Shown piece after piece: positions 32,713 through 41,778 of a stretch of 64,000 nt of DNA. The notes beneath the pieces were generated by a model. The model made no database searches. It was given only the letters and a program-made list of their open reading frames with translations, and was not told where the DNA came from. Within the stretch, counting starts at the first letter, position 1, and every line of letters starts with the position of its first letter. The DNA comes from Bacteroides sp. (GTDB lineage Bacteria; Bacteroidota; Bacteroidia; Bacteroidales; Bacteroidaceae). The position numbers were made by a program, and so were the translations under genes. The stretch is from positions 1 to 64,000 of the forward strand of contig JAFUNS010000008.1 of the NCBI GenBank assembly GCA_017472925.1, written 5' to 3'.

Positions 32713-33960
32713 ATGAAAATGGCATATTTAAATCATAAACATCAATACATCTTCATTTTATATATATTCGCCACATTATCCATGATGGCGCAAAGTGATA
32801 GTGCCTTTATCAATTATTTAAATAGGGAATACAACATAAAAACAACAAAGCACAATAATATCAAACTTCTTAAAAGTGGCCATGATAAATTTGAAGATTT
32901 ATTCAATGAAATTAGAAAAGCTAAGCACCATATACATTTGGAATATTTCAATTTCAGGAATGATTCTATAGCAAATCTTACATTTGATTTATTGGCACAA
33001 AAAGCTAAAGAAGGCGTTGAAGTACGCGCAATATTTGATGCTTTTGGTAATTCGTCCAATAACCAACCATTAAAGAAAAGACATCTCAAGGAGATTCGTA
33101 AAAATGGCATTGAAATAGAAAAGTTCGACCCAATACGTTTTCCTTACATCAATCATGTATTCCATCGCGACCATCGAAAAATAGCAGTAATAGACGGTAA
33201 AGTTGGTTATACAGGTGGAATGAATATTGCCGACTACTACATAGAAGGGCTTCCAGAAATAGGTGAATGGAGAGATATGCACGTCCGTTTAGAAGGAGAA
33301 GGGGTTGGACATTTGCAAGATATCTTTCTAGATATGTGGAACAAGACAACCAAACAGAATGTAAGTGGTGCGGATTATTATCCATTTCAAAAAGACTCGT
33401 GCAATTGGGGTGAAAAAGAAGTGGCCATCGTAGACCGTTATCCACGCAAAACTAACAAGATTATGCGACGCGCATATGCCAAGGCCATAGAATCTGCTAA
33501 TAATAAAGTACAGATTATCAACCCATATTTCACCCCTACACGCATTATTAAAAGAGCCATAAAAAATGCGCTCAAAAAAGGTGTTAAGGTTGAAATTATG
33601 ATTCCTGGCAAATCAGATATTCCATTTACTCCCGACGCAGCTTTTTACATTGCGAACAATCTTAGAAAGAAAGGCGCTGATATTTACGTATATAACGGTG
33701 GGTTTCATCATTCTAAAATCATGATGATAGATAGTTTGTATTGCACTGTAGGGAGCACCAATCTAAACAGCAGAAGCCTTAGATATGACTATGAGGTTAA
33801 TGCATTCATATTCGACAAAGAAACAACTCACGAATTAATAGACATGTTCGAAGAGGACCAGGTCAATAGCACACTACTCACAAAAGAAGAATACAAGAAG
33901 CGATCCGCATGGAAACGTTTCGTAGGATGGTTTGCTCATTTATTTACCCCTTTCCTCTAA
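32713..33960 (+). CDS. Cardiolipin synthase-like phospholipase D family protein
   Basis: 415 residues from ATG 32713. A hydrophobic N-terminal segment (about 10-28) is followed by two PLD domains, each with an HKD motif: HRDHRKIAVIDGKVGYTGGMN in the first half and HHSKIMMIDSLYCTVGSTNLNSRS in the second. This is the plan of bacterial cardiolipin synthases, which join two phosphatidylglycerols at the membrane. The N-terminus is shorter than in ClsA (one hydrophobic segment instead of two), so ClsB/C-like or another phosphatidyl transfer is possible. It stands alone between a terminator and holB. Confidence 0.85.
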   Translation: MKMAYLNHKHQYIFILYIFATLSMMAQSDSAFINYLNREYNIKTTKHNNIKLLKSGHDKFEDLFNEIRKAKHHIHLEYFNFRNDSIANLTFDLLAQKAKEGVEVRAIFDAFGNSSNNQPLKKRHLKEIRKNGIEIEKFDPIRFPYINHVFHRDHRKIAVIDGKVGYTGGMNIADYYIEGLPEIGEWRDMHVRLEGEGVGHLQDIFLDMWNKTTKQNVSGADYYPFQKDSCNWGEKEVAIVDRYPRKTNKIMRRAYAKAIESANNKVQIINPYFTPTRIIKRAIKNALKKGVKVEIMIPGKSDIPFTPDAAFYIANNLRKKGADIYVYNGGFHHSKIMMIDSLYCTVGSTNLNSRSLRYDYEVNAFIFDKETTHELIDMFEEDQVNSTLLTKEEYKKRSAWKRFVGWFAHLFTPFL

Positions 33961-34023
33961 CTCCCCTTGTTGATCATAAAACGACGCTTTACACCAAGGA
34001 AAACATCGTTTTACAAAGAAGAA

Positions 34024-34047
34024 AACGACGTTCTATAAAACGTCGTT
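34024..34047. repeat. Hairpin and degenerate repeats before holB
   Basis: AACGACGTT pairs with AACGTCGTT around six bases. Two related segments (AAACGACGCTTTACA, AAACATCGTTTTACA) precede it at about 24-base spacing from 33979. It may end the PLD gene transcript, but lacks a strong T-run. Confidence 0.45.
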
Positions 34048-34091
34048 AGAATAAATATACACTTACACTCTTCGAATTCAAAGTTTTTTAT

Positions 34092-34099
34092 TACTTTTG
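34092..34099 (+). promoter_or_regulatory. -7 box of the holB-ricT-gldH operon
   Basis: TACTTTTG followed by CT. It overlaps a possible TTG/ATG-less extension of holB, so the start is taken at the downstream ATG 34121. Confidence 0.5.
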
Positions 34100-34120
34100 C
34101 TCTTTGTAAATTGGCTTGAA

Positions 34121-35248
34121 ATGTTTTTTAAAGACGTAATCGGACAAGAAGAAGCAAAACAACGCCTCATCAACGAGGTAAAAGAAGGCAGGATAGCCCA
34201 TGCCAAATTGCTTTGCGGTAAAGAGGGAATAGGAAAGCTCCCCCTTGCCATTGCTTATGCCCGATATTTGTCATGCGAACATCCCAACGAGCACGATGCT
34301 TGCGGAGTATGCCCTAATTGTATAAAATACAACAAACTTGCACATCCTGATTTGCACTTTGTATTCCCCGTTATCAAGAAAAAGAGTGGAAAAGATACCA
34401 TCAGTGATGATTTCTTACCAGAATGGAGAGAGCTATTAAACAACACTCCTTACTTCAACCTTGCCATGTGGCTAAGAGAAATGGGTGCCGAAAACCAACA
34501 AGCCCAAATATATGTAAAGGAAAGCGATGAAATATTCCGTAAACTGAGTTTGAAATCCAGTCAGGGTGGATACAAAGTAATGATTATTTGGTTACCCGAA
34601 AAGATGAATGTAGAATGTAGCAACAAGTTGCTCAAACTATTAGAAGAGCCTCCTGCTCAAACTGTTTTCCTCTTGGTATCCGAAGAACCTGATGCATTAC
34701 TAGCCACCATTCAAAGCCGAACACAACGTTTTCAGCTTCACGGCATCGACGAAAAGGATATGGTTAATGCTTTAATTGACAAATTCGGCTTACAAGCATC
34801 TGATGCAAAAAGTATAGCACATCGTTCTGAGGGAAGTTACCTAAAAGCATTAGAAACCCTCCATCTAAGTGAAGATAGTAAAGTTTTCTTTGAATTATTT
34901 GTCAGTTTAATGCGCTTGTCTTACCAACGTAAAATACGGGAAATGAGACAATGGAGTGAAACAGTAGGTTCCATGGGACGCGAACGACAAAAGAATTTCC
35001 TGACTTATTGCCAACGAATGATACGCGAGAACTTTATCAACAACTTCCGCAATCCTTCATTGGTATATTTAAATACAGAAGAACAGAATTTTTCAAGCCG
35101 ATTTTCCCCATTCGTCAACGAAAAGAATGTAATGGGAATTATGGATGAACTTAGTGAAGCCCAACGACACATTGAACAGAACGTAAACGCCCGCATGGTG
35201 TTTTTCGACTTCTCTCTAAAAATGATTGTCTTGTTGGTGCAGAAATAA
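34121..35248 (+). CDS. holB: DNA polymerase III delta-prime subunit
   Basis: 375 residues from ATG 34121 (MFFKDVIGQ). Clamp-loader subunit of the replisome. Visible are the opening VIGQEEAKQRL, a degenerate P-loop (GKEGIGK), the four-cysteine zinc module (C..........CGVCPNC), the DEAD-box replacement region, LLKLLEEPP and the sensor motif with SRTQRF (SRC-like). Delta-prime does not need ATP hydrolysis, so the altered P-loop is normal. It is the first gene of a holB-ricT-gldH set that recurs in Bacteroidetes, with 12 bases to ricT. Confidence 0.92.
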   Translation: MFFKDVIGQEEAKQRLINEVKEGRIAHAKLLCGKEGIGKLPLAIAYARYLSCEHPNEHDACGVCPNCIKYNKLAHPDLHFVFPVIKKKSGKDTISDDFLPEWRELLNNTPYFNLAMWLREMGAENQQAQIYVKESDEIFRKLSLKSSQGGYKVMIIWLPEKMNVECSNKLLKLLEEPPAQTVFLLVSEEPDALLATIQSRTQRFQLHGIDEKDMVNALIDKFGLQASDAKSIAHRSEGSYLKALETLHLSEDSKVFFELFVSLMRLSYQRKIREMRQWSETVGSMGRERQKNFLTYCQRMIRENFINNFRNPSLVYLNTEEQNFSSRFSPFVNEKNVMGIMDELSEAQRHIEQNVNARMVFFDFSLKMIVLLVQK

Positions 35249-35260
35249 TATATAAACAGT

Positions 35261-36553
35261 ATGGATAATAATTTCAAATTGAAAAACGGAAGCGGCTACT
35301 TATGTTGTAAGGGCTGTGGACGACAAGATAAGCAACTGAACACCTATGATTGGTTAGCCGATATCCCCGGCAATGCAGAAGAACAAGAATTGGTGGAAGT
35401 TCAGTTCAAGAATACCCGCAAAGGATATTACAAGAACAGCAATAAACTAAAGTTGGAAAAAGGTGATATCGTTGCCGTAGAAGCCAGTCCTGGCCATGAC
35501 ATTGGCGTGGTTACACTTACCGGTCGATTGGTTCCTTTACAAATCAAGAAAGCCAATCTGAAATCGGAAGCCGACATCAAGCGTATCTACCGAAAAGTAA
35601 AACCGGTAGATATGGAAAAATATGAAGAAGCAAAAGCCAAGGAACATGATACGATGATACGTTCTCGTCAGATAGCCTTGAGCCTGAATCTGAATATGAA
35701 GATAGGCGATGTTGAGTATCAAGGAGATGGAAACAAAGCAATATTTTATTATATAGCAGATGAACGAGTAGACTTTCGTCAACTCATCAAGGTATTGGCT
35801 GAAGTATTCCGTGTACGTATTGAAATGAAACAGATTGGTGCCCGCCAAGAAGCAGGACGTATCGGTGGCATCGGCCCTTGTGGGCGTGAACTTTGTTGTG
35901 CTACATGGATGACAAGTTTTAATTCGGTATCGACCAGTGCCGCACGTTTTCAAGACATATCTCTGAACCCTCAGAAATTGGCCGGGCAATGTGCCAAATT
36001 GAAATGCTGTCTCAACTATGAGGTTGATGTATATGTAGAATCCCAAAAAAGATTACCCAGCAAAGAAATTACTCTCGAAACTGCTGATGGTACTTTCTAT
36101 TTCTTCAAGGCTGATATACTAAAAGGACTTATCACCTACTCTACCGACAAAAGTTTCTTAGCCAATGGTGTTACAATCAGTGCGCGTCGAGCATTTGAAG
36201 TTATCAACATGAATAAACATGGTGAAAAGCCTGAGAAACTTGACGATAGTGGACATTCCAATGGTCCGGAAAGACCTATCGACTTGGTAGAACAAGAAAG
36301 CTTAACTCGTTTTGACAAGCGCAAAGGAAATTCAAATACACGGAAAAAGAAAAAGAAGCCAAACGGCAATAACCAAGGAAACATTGCAAATAACAACAAT
36401 AATAATGAGAGTGGGAACAATCCTAACAATCCTCCTCATGAAGAAGTTAACAAACAATCACCCAAGGAAGGCAACCGCAACAATAAAAAACGCCACAAGC
36501 GTTCAAACAATGGGCATAAAGACCAGCATTCTCAAGCGCCGAGTAATGAATAA
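35261..36553 (+). CDS. ricT: PSP1 domain protein, RicT (YaaT) homologue
   Basis: 430 residues. The PSP1 domain spans about 40-250, with the cysteine signature GPCGRELCCATW and, further on, GQCAKLKCCLNYE; in Bacillus such cysteines bind FeS clusters in the RicAFT complex that affects RNase Y and mRNA processing. An N-terminal CCKGCGR adds more cysteines. The last 110 residues are low complexity, rich in Asn, Lys and Gly (KKKKKPNGNNQGN...), a disordered basic tail usual in Bacteroidetes members. Its stop codon overlaps the start of gldH. Confidence 0.88.
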   Translation: MDNNFKLKNGSGYLCCKGCGRQDKQLNTYDWLADIPGNAEEQELVEVQFKNTRKGYYKNSNKLKLEKGDIVAVEASPGHDIGVVTLTGRLVPLQIKKANLKSEADIKRIYRKVKPVDMEKYEEAKAKEHDTMIRSRQIALSLNLNMKIGDVEYQGDGNKAIFYYIADERVDFRQLIKVLAEVFRVRIEMKQIGARQEAGRIGGIGPCGRELCCATWMTSFNSVSTSAARFQDISLNPQKLAGQCAKLKCCLNYEVDVYVESQKRLPSKEITLETADGTFYFFKADILKGLITYSTDKSFLANGVTISARRAFEVINMNKHGEKPEKLDDSGHSNGPERPIDLVEQESLTRFDKRKGNSNTRKKKKKPNGNNQGNIANNNNNNESGNNPNNPPHEEVNKQSPKEGNRNNKKRHKRSNNGHKDQHSQAPSNE

Positions 36554-37004
36554 AGGATTAATACTCCTATTAATTCTATTCATTGCTTGTCAAGGAAACA
36601 CATACTATCATTCCTACCAGCCTGTATCAAATGCAGGTTGGAAAAGGAATGATACACTTTTTTACCACCTACCATCTATAACTAAAGGAGAGTATAACTT
36701 ACAGATAGGCATCCGCCACTTGGAAGCATATCCTTATAAAGACATATGGTTAGAGGTGTGCCATAATCTACAAGACAGTGCTATTTTTCAAAAAGACACT
36801 CTTCATCTATATTTAGCTGATTCTTTAGGAGATTGGCAAGGTAAAGGCATTGGAGGTTTGTTACAATACACCGAAGATGCTCCTCTAAAAGTGAAAATAA
36901 AAGAAGGACATAGCAACGCTTCCATTCATATTACCCACTTAATGAGCGATTCTTTGCTTAGAAGCATTTACGATGTAGGCATTCAAGTTAACCACATCCG
37001 CTAA
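36546..37004 (+). CDS. gldH: Gliding motility lipoprotein GldH homologue
   Basis: 152 residues from ATG 36546, which overlaps the ricT stop by eight bases (translational coupling). Lipobox IAC (Cys 14). The body (YYHSYQPVSNAGWKRNDTLFYHLP, then ADSLGDWQGKGIGG) follows the GldH family. In gliding flavobacteria GldH is needed for motility; non-motile gut Bacteroidales keep it next to holB and ricT, and its role there is unknown. It is convergent with rodA and overlaps its end by four bases. Confidence 0.85.
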   Translation: MNKGLILLLILFIACQGNTYYHSYQPVSNAGWKRNDTLFYHLPSITKGEYNLQIGIRHLEAYPYKDIWLEVCHNLQDSAIFQKDTLHLYLADSLGDWQGKGIGGLLQYTEDAPLKVKIKEGHSNASIHITHLMSDSLLRSIYDVGIQVNHIR

Positions 37005-38452
37005 CGCTTACTCCTCGAAGCATCTATACGAAGAAAAATAAAAAGCAATATGGTAAATCCCCACAATGATGAACCACCATAGCTAAAGAATGGCAAAGGA
37101 ATACCAATAACAGGCGTCAATCCCAAAACCATACCAATATTAATAAATAGGTGAAAGAAGAATATACTCAAAACACAATACCCATATACTCTACCGAAAC
37201 GAGTATGTTGACGTTCAGATAAAAAGATAAGACGAAGAATCAAGAACATATAAAGTAAAAGCACAGCTGCAGAACCTACAAAGCCCTGCTCCTCACCCAC
37301 CGTACAAAAAATAAAGTCAGTATCTTGCTCCGGAACATATTTTAATTTCGTTTGAGTTCCATTTAAAAAGCCTTTACCCGTCAGTCCACCAGAACCTATG
37401 GCTATTTTACTTTGGTTTACATTATAACCTGCTCCAGCCAAATCTTTCTTCATACCTAATACCACTTCAATACGAACTCGCTGATGATCATCCAGTTTTT
37501 CAAACATATAATCTACCGAGTAAAGAAATGAAACAGAGCCAACAGCAAACAAAGCTATATAGAGATACCGTATCACTCTTTCCCGATAAGAGAGATAAAG
37601 CAAATACATAATTAATGCTCCACACTCCACATATAGAAAGATCACAACGTTAAAAGGTATAACATAAACCGAAAACAATTCCACTAATAAAATACTCCCT
37701 GCACCATATAAAAGAATCGTTTGAACAACCTTACGATTTTGTCCATATACATAAACAAGCAAAGTAGACAATAAGGTTATCAATGTAAAAACAGCAAATT
37801 CCCCGATAGGAGTACACTCATCAGGCATCAGTTCTTGACTAAAGCGAATACCAACAACGAAATAAATTACAGCAGAAATACCTGTAAATAAAATGGCCCC
37901 TGGCATTCCCTCTCTATACAGCATCAAAAAGAAAGCTAAATAAACCAAAGCAGAGCCCGTTTCACGTTGAAGAACAATCAGTAACATAGGCAACAGAATC
38001 ATTCCAATTACTGGCATAGAATACTTCAACTGGTTCATTGTAAATCCATACGTATTCATAAATTTAGCTAAAGCCAAAGCGGTTATAAATTTAGCGAACT
38101 CAGCCGGTTGTAAACTGACAGGTCCAAATTTAAGCCACGAATAAGAGCCTTTAGTATTATCGGCCAAAAAGGGAGTTACAAATAAAAGGGCCATCATCAA
38201 TATATAGAAAATGTAAGCAAACCAATCGTATAGCTTATCTTCCAACATCAATAAAACAAAGCCAAGAACAACAGAGCAGCCCATCCATACCATCTGCTTT
38301 CCTGCTCTACTTTCAAAACTAAAGAAGTCCATATCCGCATAATCATAACTGGCTCCGCAAATACTGAACCATCCCATGATTACCAATACCAAATAAATAG
38401 CTATGGTTATCCAATCAACCGATTTCATTAAATTACCGTTCGTGTATGCCAT
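37001..38452 (-). CDS. rodA: Rod shape-determining glycosyltransferase RodA
   Basis: 483 residues, SEDS family peptidoglycan polymerase, about ten membrane segments. Signature regions: GSYSWLKFGPVSLQPAEFAK, the periplasmic loop and GLTGKGFLNGTQTKLKYVPEQDTDFIF, ending with the family's PLPFFSYGGSS. It carries a longer middle insertion (about 195-330, several extra hydrophobic segments) than the roughly 370-residue E. coli protein, as is common in Bacteroidetes. The start overlaps the mrdA stop by 20 bases; a later Met (codon 9) would remove the overlap. It works with PBP2 (mrdA), encoded just upstream, and is the last gene of the mre cluster. Confidence 0.93.
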   Translation of the reverse strand: MAYTNGNLMKSVDWITIAIYLVLVIMGWFSICGASYDYADMDFFSFESRAGKQMVWMGCSVVLGFVLLMLEDKLYDWFAYIFYILMMALLFVTPFLADNTKGSYSWLKFGPVSLQPAEFAKFITALALAKFMNTYGFTMNQLKYSMPVIGMILLPMLLIVLQRETGSALVYLAFFLMLYREGMPGAILFTGISAVIYFVVGIRFSQELMPDECTPIGEFAVFTLITLLSTLLVYVYGQNRKVVQTILLYGAGSILLVELFSVYVIPFNVVIFLYVECGALIMYLLYLSYRERVIRYLYIALFAVGSVSFLYSVDYMFEKLDDHQRVRIEVVLGMKKDLAGAGYNVNQSKIAIGSGGLTGKGFLNGTQTKLKYVPEQDTDFIFCTVGEEQGFVGSAAVLLLYMFLILRLIFLSERQHTRFGRVYGYCVLSIFFFHLFINIGMVLGLTPVIGIPLPFFSYGGSSLWGFTILLFIFLRIDASRSKR

Positions 38453-40283
38453 AATCTATTCTTCTCTTTTGTATATCCGATGCTTTCAACTCACTTTCAG
38501 GCGACAATTCACCTTTAAGATATTTCTCAATGATCAATGCTCCGATAGGTACACCATAAGTAGCACCCCATCCACCGTTTTCTACGTAAACCGAAACAGC
38601 AATTTGTGGATTATTCATTGGAGCAAAACCCATAAAGGCGGAATGGTCCTTACCTCTATTTTGAGCTGTACCTGTTTTTCCACAAACATCCAATCCTGGT
38701 ATATTTGCTGCTCTACAAGTACCACCTGTTACAGCCGCACGCATACCTTCTACAACAGTTTCATAATGTTCTTTGCGTACCATCGTATATCGTTTAGCCG
38801 TATACAAGGAATCCAATGGTTCGTCTTCTACTTCTTTCACCACATGTGGAGTAATAAAATATCCTCTATTTGCTATTGTTGCTCCTAAATTAGCTATTTG
38901 TAGAGGAGTGGCTGTTACTTCACCTTGACCAATAGCTATGGAAATAATGGTCAATCCATTCCAATAGCCTCTATAATTCTTGTCATAATAACGGTCGTTA
39001 GGTATCATGCCTCGCTTTTCCCCAGGCAAATCCACCCCTAATGCATATCCAAAACCCATAGATACCATATAGTCACGCCACGTAGCCATTGCATTTTGTA
39101 CATTTCCATACTTCTTTCGGGAACCTATCATATAATATAGCCCCCAACAGAAATATCCATTACAAGAAGTCGCAATAGCTGGTACCAAATTCAATGGTGA
39201 TGGATGACCGTGGCATCCTACCCGTAATCCTGAATGTACAAATCCACCATAGCATGGGTAAGTAGTCTGGGGAGTAATGATTCCTTCTTCCAGGAATGTC
39301 AATCCTTGTGTAGTCTTGAACGTTGATCCTGGAGGGAATTGTCCCATAATCGAACGGTTCAACAATGGTTTCCACGAATCGCGTGCCAACTCCAGATGAT
39401 TCTTTCCGCGTTGACGCCCAACCATCATACGTGGATCAAAAGTAGGTGCCGAAGCCATACAAAGCACCTCGCCTGTGCTAGGTTCTATAGCGACCACACT
39501 CCCTATCTTTCCTTCAAGCAAACGTTCTGCCAACTGTTGCAATTCGATATCAATACCTAATGTCAGATTTTTCCCAGGAACAGGCGTGCGGTCCATTTCT
39601 CCGTTCATATAACGCCCTTGAATTCTTCCTCGTGCATCACGAAGCAGCACCTCTACTCCTTTTTCTCCACGCAATTGTTTTTCGTATGAACGTTCTATAC
39701 CTTGCTTTCCAATAAAGTCACCACGTACATAATAATCATCTTCCTCTATGTCTTTTTTGGAAACTTCAGCTATATCTCCCAACACATGAGCTGCAGCGTT
39801 ATAATTATATTGTCGGATAGTTCTACGCTGAATATAAAATCCTGGGAACTTAAATAGTTTCTCTTGAAAAACGCCACACTCCTCTGCCGACAATTGGGTC
39901 ATGAATACTTGATGTGTATAGGGAGAATAACCAGGATTTGAGCGACGGTCTTTTATTTCCTTTATTCGTCGACCAAAATATTCAGGTGTAATATTTAACG
40001 TACGGCATAAATCAAGAGTGTCCAAGTCTTTAATTTCTTTCATGACCATTGTCACATCGTATGCCGGCTGATTATAGACCAATAATTTGCCGTTTCTATC
40101 ATACATTACGCCACGACTGGGATATTGCGTTTTATTTAGAAAAGCATTACTGTCAGCGTTCTTTTTGTAGTCTTCACTCATAATCTGCAAAGAAAACAGC
40201 CGAATCAGGTAAATCAGTACCACCACAACAACCGATCCACCCAACACATACTTTCGTTTTTCCAGATTATAATCTCTCTTCAC
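38433..40283 (-). CDS. mrdA: Penicillin-binding protein 2 (transpeptidase)
   Basis: 616 residues. One N-terminal membrane helix (about 12-32), a dimerisation domain (RGVMYDRNGKLLVYNQPAYDV) and a transpeptidase domain with all three active-site motifs: STFK with nucleophile Ser320, SCN at 373-375 and KTGT at 536-539. It cross-links the glycan strands made by RodA during rod elongation. Start overlaps the mreD stop by four bases (ATGA type), fitting a coupled mreB-mreC-mreD-mrdA-rodA operon. Confidence 0.95.
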   Translation of the reverse strand: MKRDYNLEKRKYVLGGSVVVVVLIYLIRLFSLQIMSEDYKKNADSNAFLNKTQYPSRGVMYDRNGKLLVYNQPAYDVTMVMKEIKDLDTLDLCRTLNITPEYFGRRIKEIKDRRSNPGYSPYTHQVFMTQLSAEECGVFQEKLFKFPGFYIQRRTIRQYNYNAAAHVLGDIAEVSKKDIEEDDYYVRGDFIGKQGIERSYEKQLRGEKGVEVLLRDARGRIQGRYMNGEMDRTPVPGKNLTLGIDIELQQLAERLLEGKIGSVVAIEPSTGEVLCMASAPTFDPRMMVGRQRGKNHLELARDSWKPLLNRSIMGQFPPGSTFKTTQGLTFLEEGIITPQTTYPCYGGFVHSGLRVGCHGHPSPLNLVPAIATSCNGYFCWGLYYMIGSRKKYGNVQNAMATWRDYMVSMGFGYALGVDLPGEKRGMIPNDRYYDKNYRGYWNGLTIISIAIGQGEVTATPLQIANLGATIANRGYFITPHVVKEVEDEPLDSLYTAKRYTMVRKEHYETVVEGMRAAVTGGTCRAANIPGLDVCGKTGTAQNRGKDHSAFMGFAPMNNPQIAVSVYVENGGWGATYGVPIGALIIEKYLKGELSPESELKASDIQKRRIDYGIHER

Positions 40284-40783
40284 GATTTCTTCCTCCCCAT
40301 AGCATCAGCACACATCACACATAGCATAGTAGTCGCCAAACTAGATACAATTTTAAGCACCAATACCGGTAAATTAAAGAAAGAGAACGTATCTACCATT
40401 AAAAACAACGTACAAAACAGACTACAAGCCAACAAAGAATAACGGAAAAAGGCCGAAAAGCCCAATGTTTTCACACTGGGTTCAAAACCTTCATCCATAT
40501 CTCGCAAGGTTACCATGCGAAGCAAAGTATTACGAAAGAACGCCAAACAAGTAGCCGAAGCTGCATTCATTCCAGGGGTATTACTAAACATATCGACAAT
40601 CAATCCTAAAGCAAACGCCCAAAGCATCAATTCATTACGACTGACTCTTGAATGAAACTTCAATATAAAAAAGATATACAAAAAAGGAGTTGCATATCCG
40701 TTAACATGCATCTGATTAAGAATAAGGACTTGCATCAAGACCAATCCTATAAACCATTTCAATTGGCTAAACAACTGAATCAT
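40280..40783 (-). CDS. mreD: Rod shape-determining protein MreD
   Basis: 167 residues, five to six hydrophobic segments and little loop sequence, typical of MreD. Sequence conservation in this family is low; assignment rests on topology, length and place between mreC and mrdA, overlapping both by four bases. It stabilises the elongasome in the inner membrane. Confidence 0.88.
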   Translation of the reverse strand: MIQLFSQLKWFIGLVLMQVLILNQMHVNGYATPFLYIFFILKFHSRVSRNELMLWAFALGLIVDMFSNTPGMNAASATCLAFFRNTLLRMVTLRDMDEGFEPSVKTLGFSAFFRYSLLACSLFCTLFLMVDTFSFFNLPVLVLKIVSSLATTMLCVMCADAMGRKKS

Positions 40784-41628
40784 TTCTTCTCCTTAACTTC
40801 TATTTCTAACGTTTTTTGTTCTTCCATTCCTTTCCGGCTAATGACACGAACATCATTCAGACGACCAAAATCCGTAAACAATTTGACTTTAAGCAAATAA
40901 GACAAGCCGTCATGACTATCCGTCATGTCTTCTACCGTTCCAATGGGTATACCTGGAGGAAAAACTGCACTATGCCCACTTGTTACAATGGTGTCTCCCA
41001 GCGAAAACATGGAATGGCGAGGCATATCCTTCACAGTAGCATAACGTGAAGAGCCACCATCCCATTTCAAGAAACCAAAATAGTCACTACTCTTCACTTT
41101 ACAGCTGATACTACTTTTCGAGTTAAGGACCGGTATCACCACCGAAAAATGATTGGATGTTTGATATACAATACCTACCACCCCATTTCCATCAATCACT
41201 CCCATTTCACTCTGGACACCATCCTTTTCACCCTTGTCGAGGGTTATATAATTGTCTGCATGTGTCAGACTATTGTTTATGACCTTAGCCTTAACAATAT
41301 CATAATCACCTAACGCATCCCGTTTGATGCGTTCAATACCACTGCTATCTGCCGTCAAAGTCATCAAAGTTTGGTTCATCCTTTCCAATTGTAGTTTCAA
41401 TTCTACATTTTCCTGTACCAATTCATCATTGATACCTTTCAGATGGAAATAACCTGTAACCTGGTTGGTTAGTTTATAGACAGAACCAATCACAGCATTG
41501 GAAGATGTAAAAAATACACTCCCTTGATAATTATTAAAACGGAACAATAAAGCAAAACTGATTACCTCCAATAAAATAAAGAGGAACCAGTAATTATACT
41601 TCAAAAAGAAATCAATTAAATTTCTCAT
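40780..41628 (-). CDS. mreC: Rod shape-determining protein MreC
   Basis: 282 residues: one N-terminal membrane helix (about 8-28), a coiled coil (about 65-95, NDELVQENVELKLQLERMNQ) and the beta-rich periplasmic MreC domain with ITLDKGEKDGVQSEMGVIDGNGVVGIV and SKSSISCKVK. It links MreB filaments to PBP2. The ORF overlaps mreD by four bases. A 150-base spacer containing a long hairpin repeat lies between it and mreB. Confidence 0.93.
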   Translation of the reverse strand: MRNLIDFFLKYNYWFLFILLEVISFALLFRFNNYQGSVFFTSSNAVIGSVYKLTNQVTGYFHLKGINDELVQENVELKLQLERMNQTLMTLTADSSGIERIKRDALGDYDIVKAKVINNSLTHADNYITLDKGEKDGVQSEMGVIDGNGVVGIVYQTSNHFSVVIPVLNSKSSISCKVKSSDYFGFLKWDGGSSRYATVKDMPRHSMFSLGDTIVTSGHSAVFPPGIPIGTVEDMTDSHDGLSYLLKVKLFTDFGRLNDVRVISRKGMEEQKTLEIEVKEKK

Positions 41629-41665
41629 ATTCCGTTTATATTATGCTTATATCATCTCTTTAATA

Positions 41666-41754
41666 TTTGTCATTCTGAGTATAACGAAGAATCTGTAAAC
41701 ACAAAGGATGTATACAGATTCTTCACTCCACTTCGTTTCGTTCTGAATGACAAA
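41666..41754. repeat. Intergenic hairpin repeat between mreB and mreC
   Basis: TTTGTCATTC at 41666 pairs with GAATGACAAA at 41745; further in, CGAAGAATCTGTA pairs with the TACAGATTCTTC arm. Sequences of the GTCATTCTGA...CGAAGAATCT kind are familiar dispersed intergenic repeats of Bacteroidetes (REP-like). It splits the mre operon and could stabilise or weaken the downstream mRNA. Confidence 0.7.
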
Positions 41755-41778
41755 CAAAAAGAAGAATATTACTTTTAT

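Noticed and set aside
35537-36046. 169-residue minus-strand frame opposite ricT
   Set aside because: Antisense shadow; aromatic-rich low-information sequence with no ribosome site.
36312-36545. N-terminal extension of GldH into the ricT gene
   Set aside because: The extension overlaps ricT in another frame and precedes the lipoprotein signal; the ATG at 36546 gives a proper lipobox at Cys 14.
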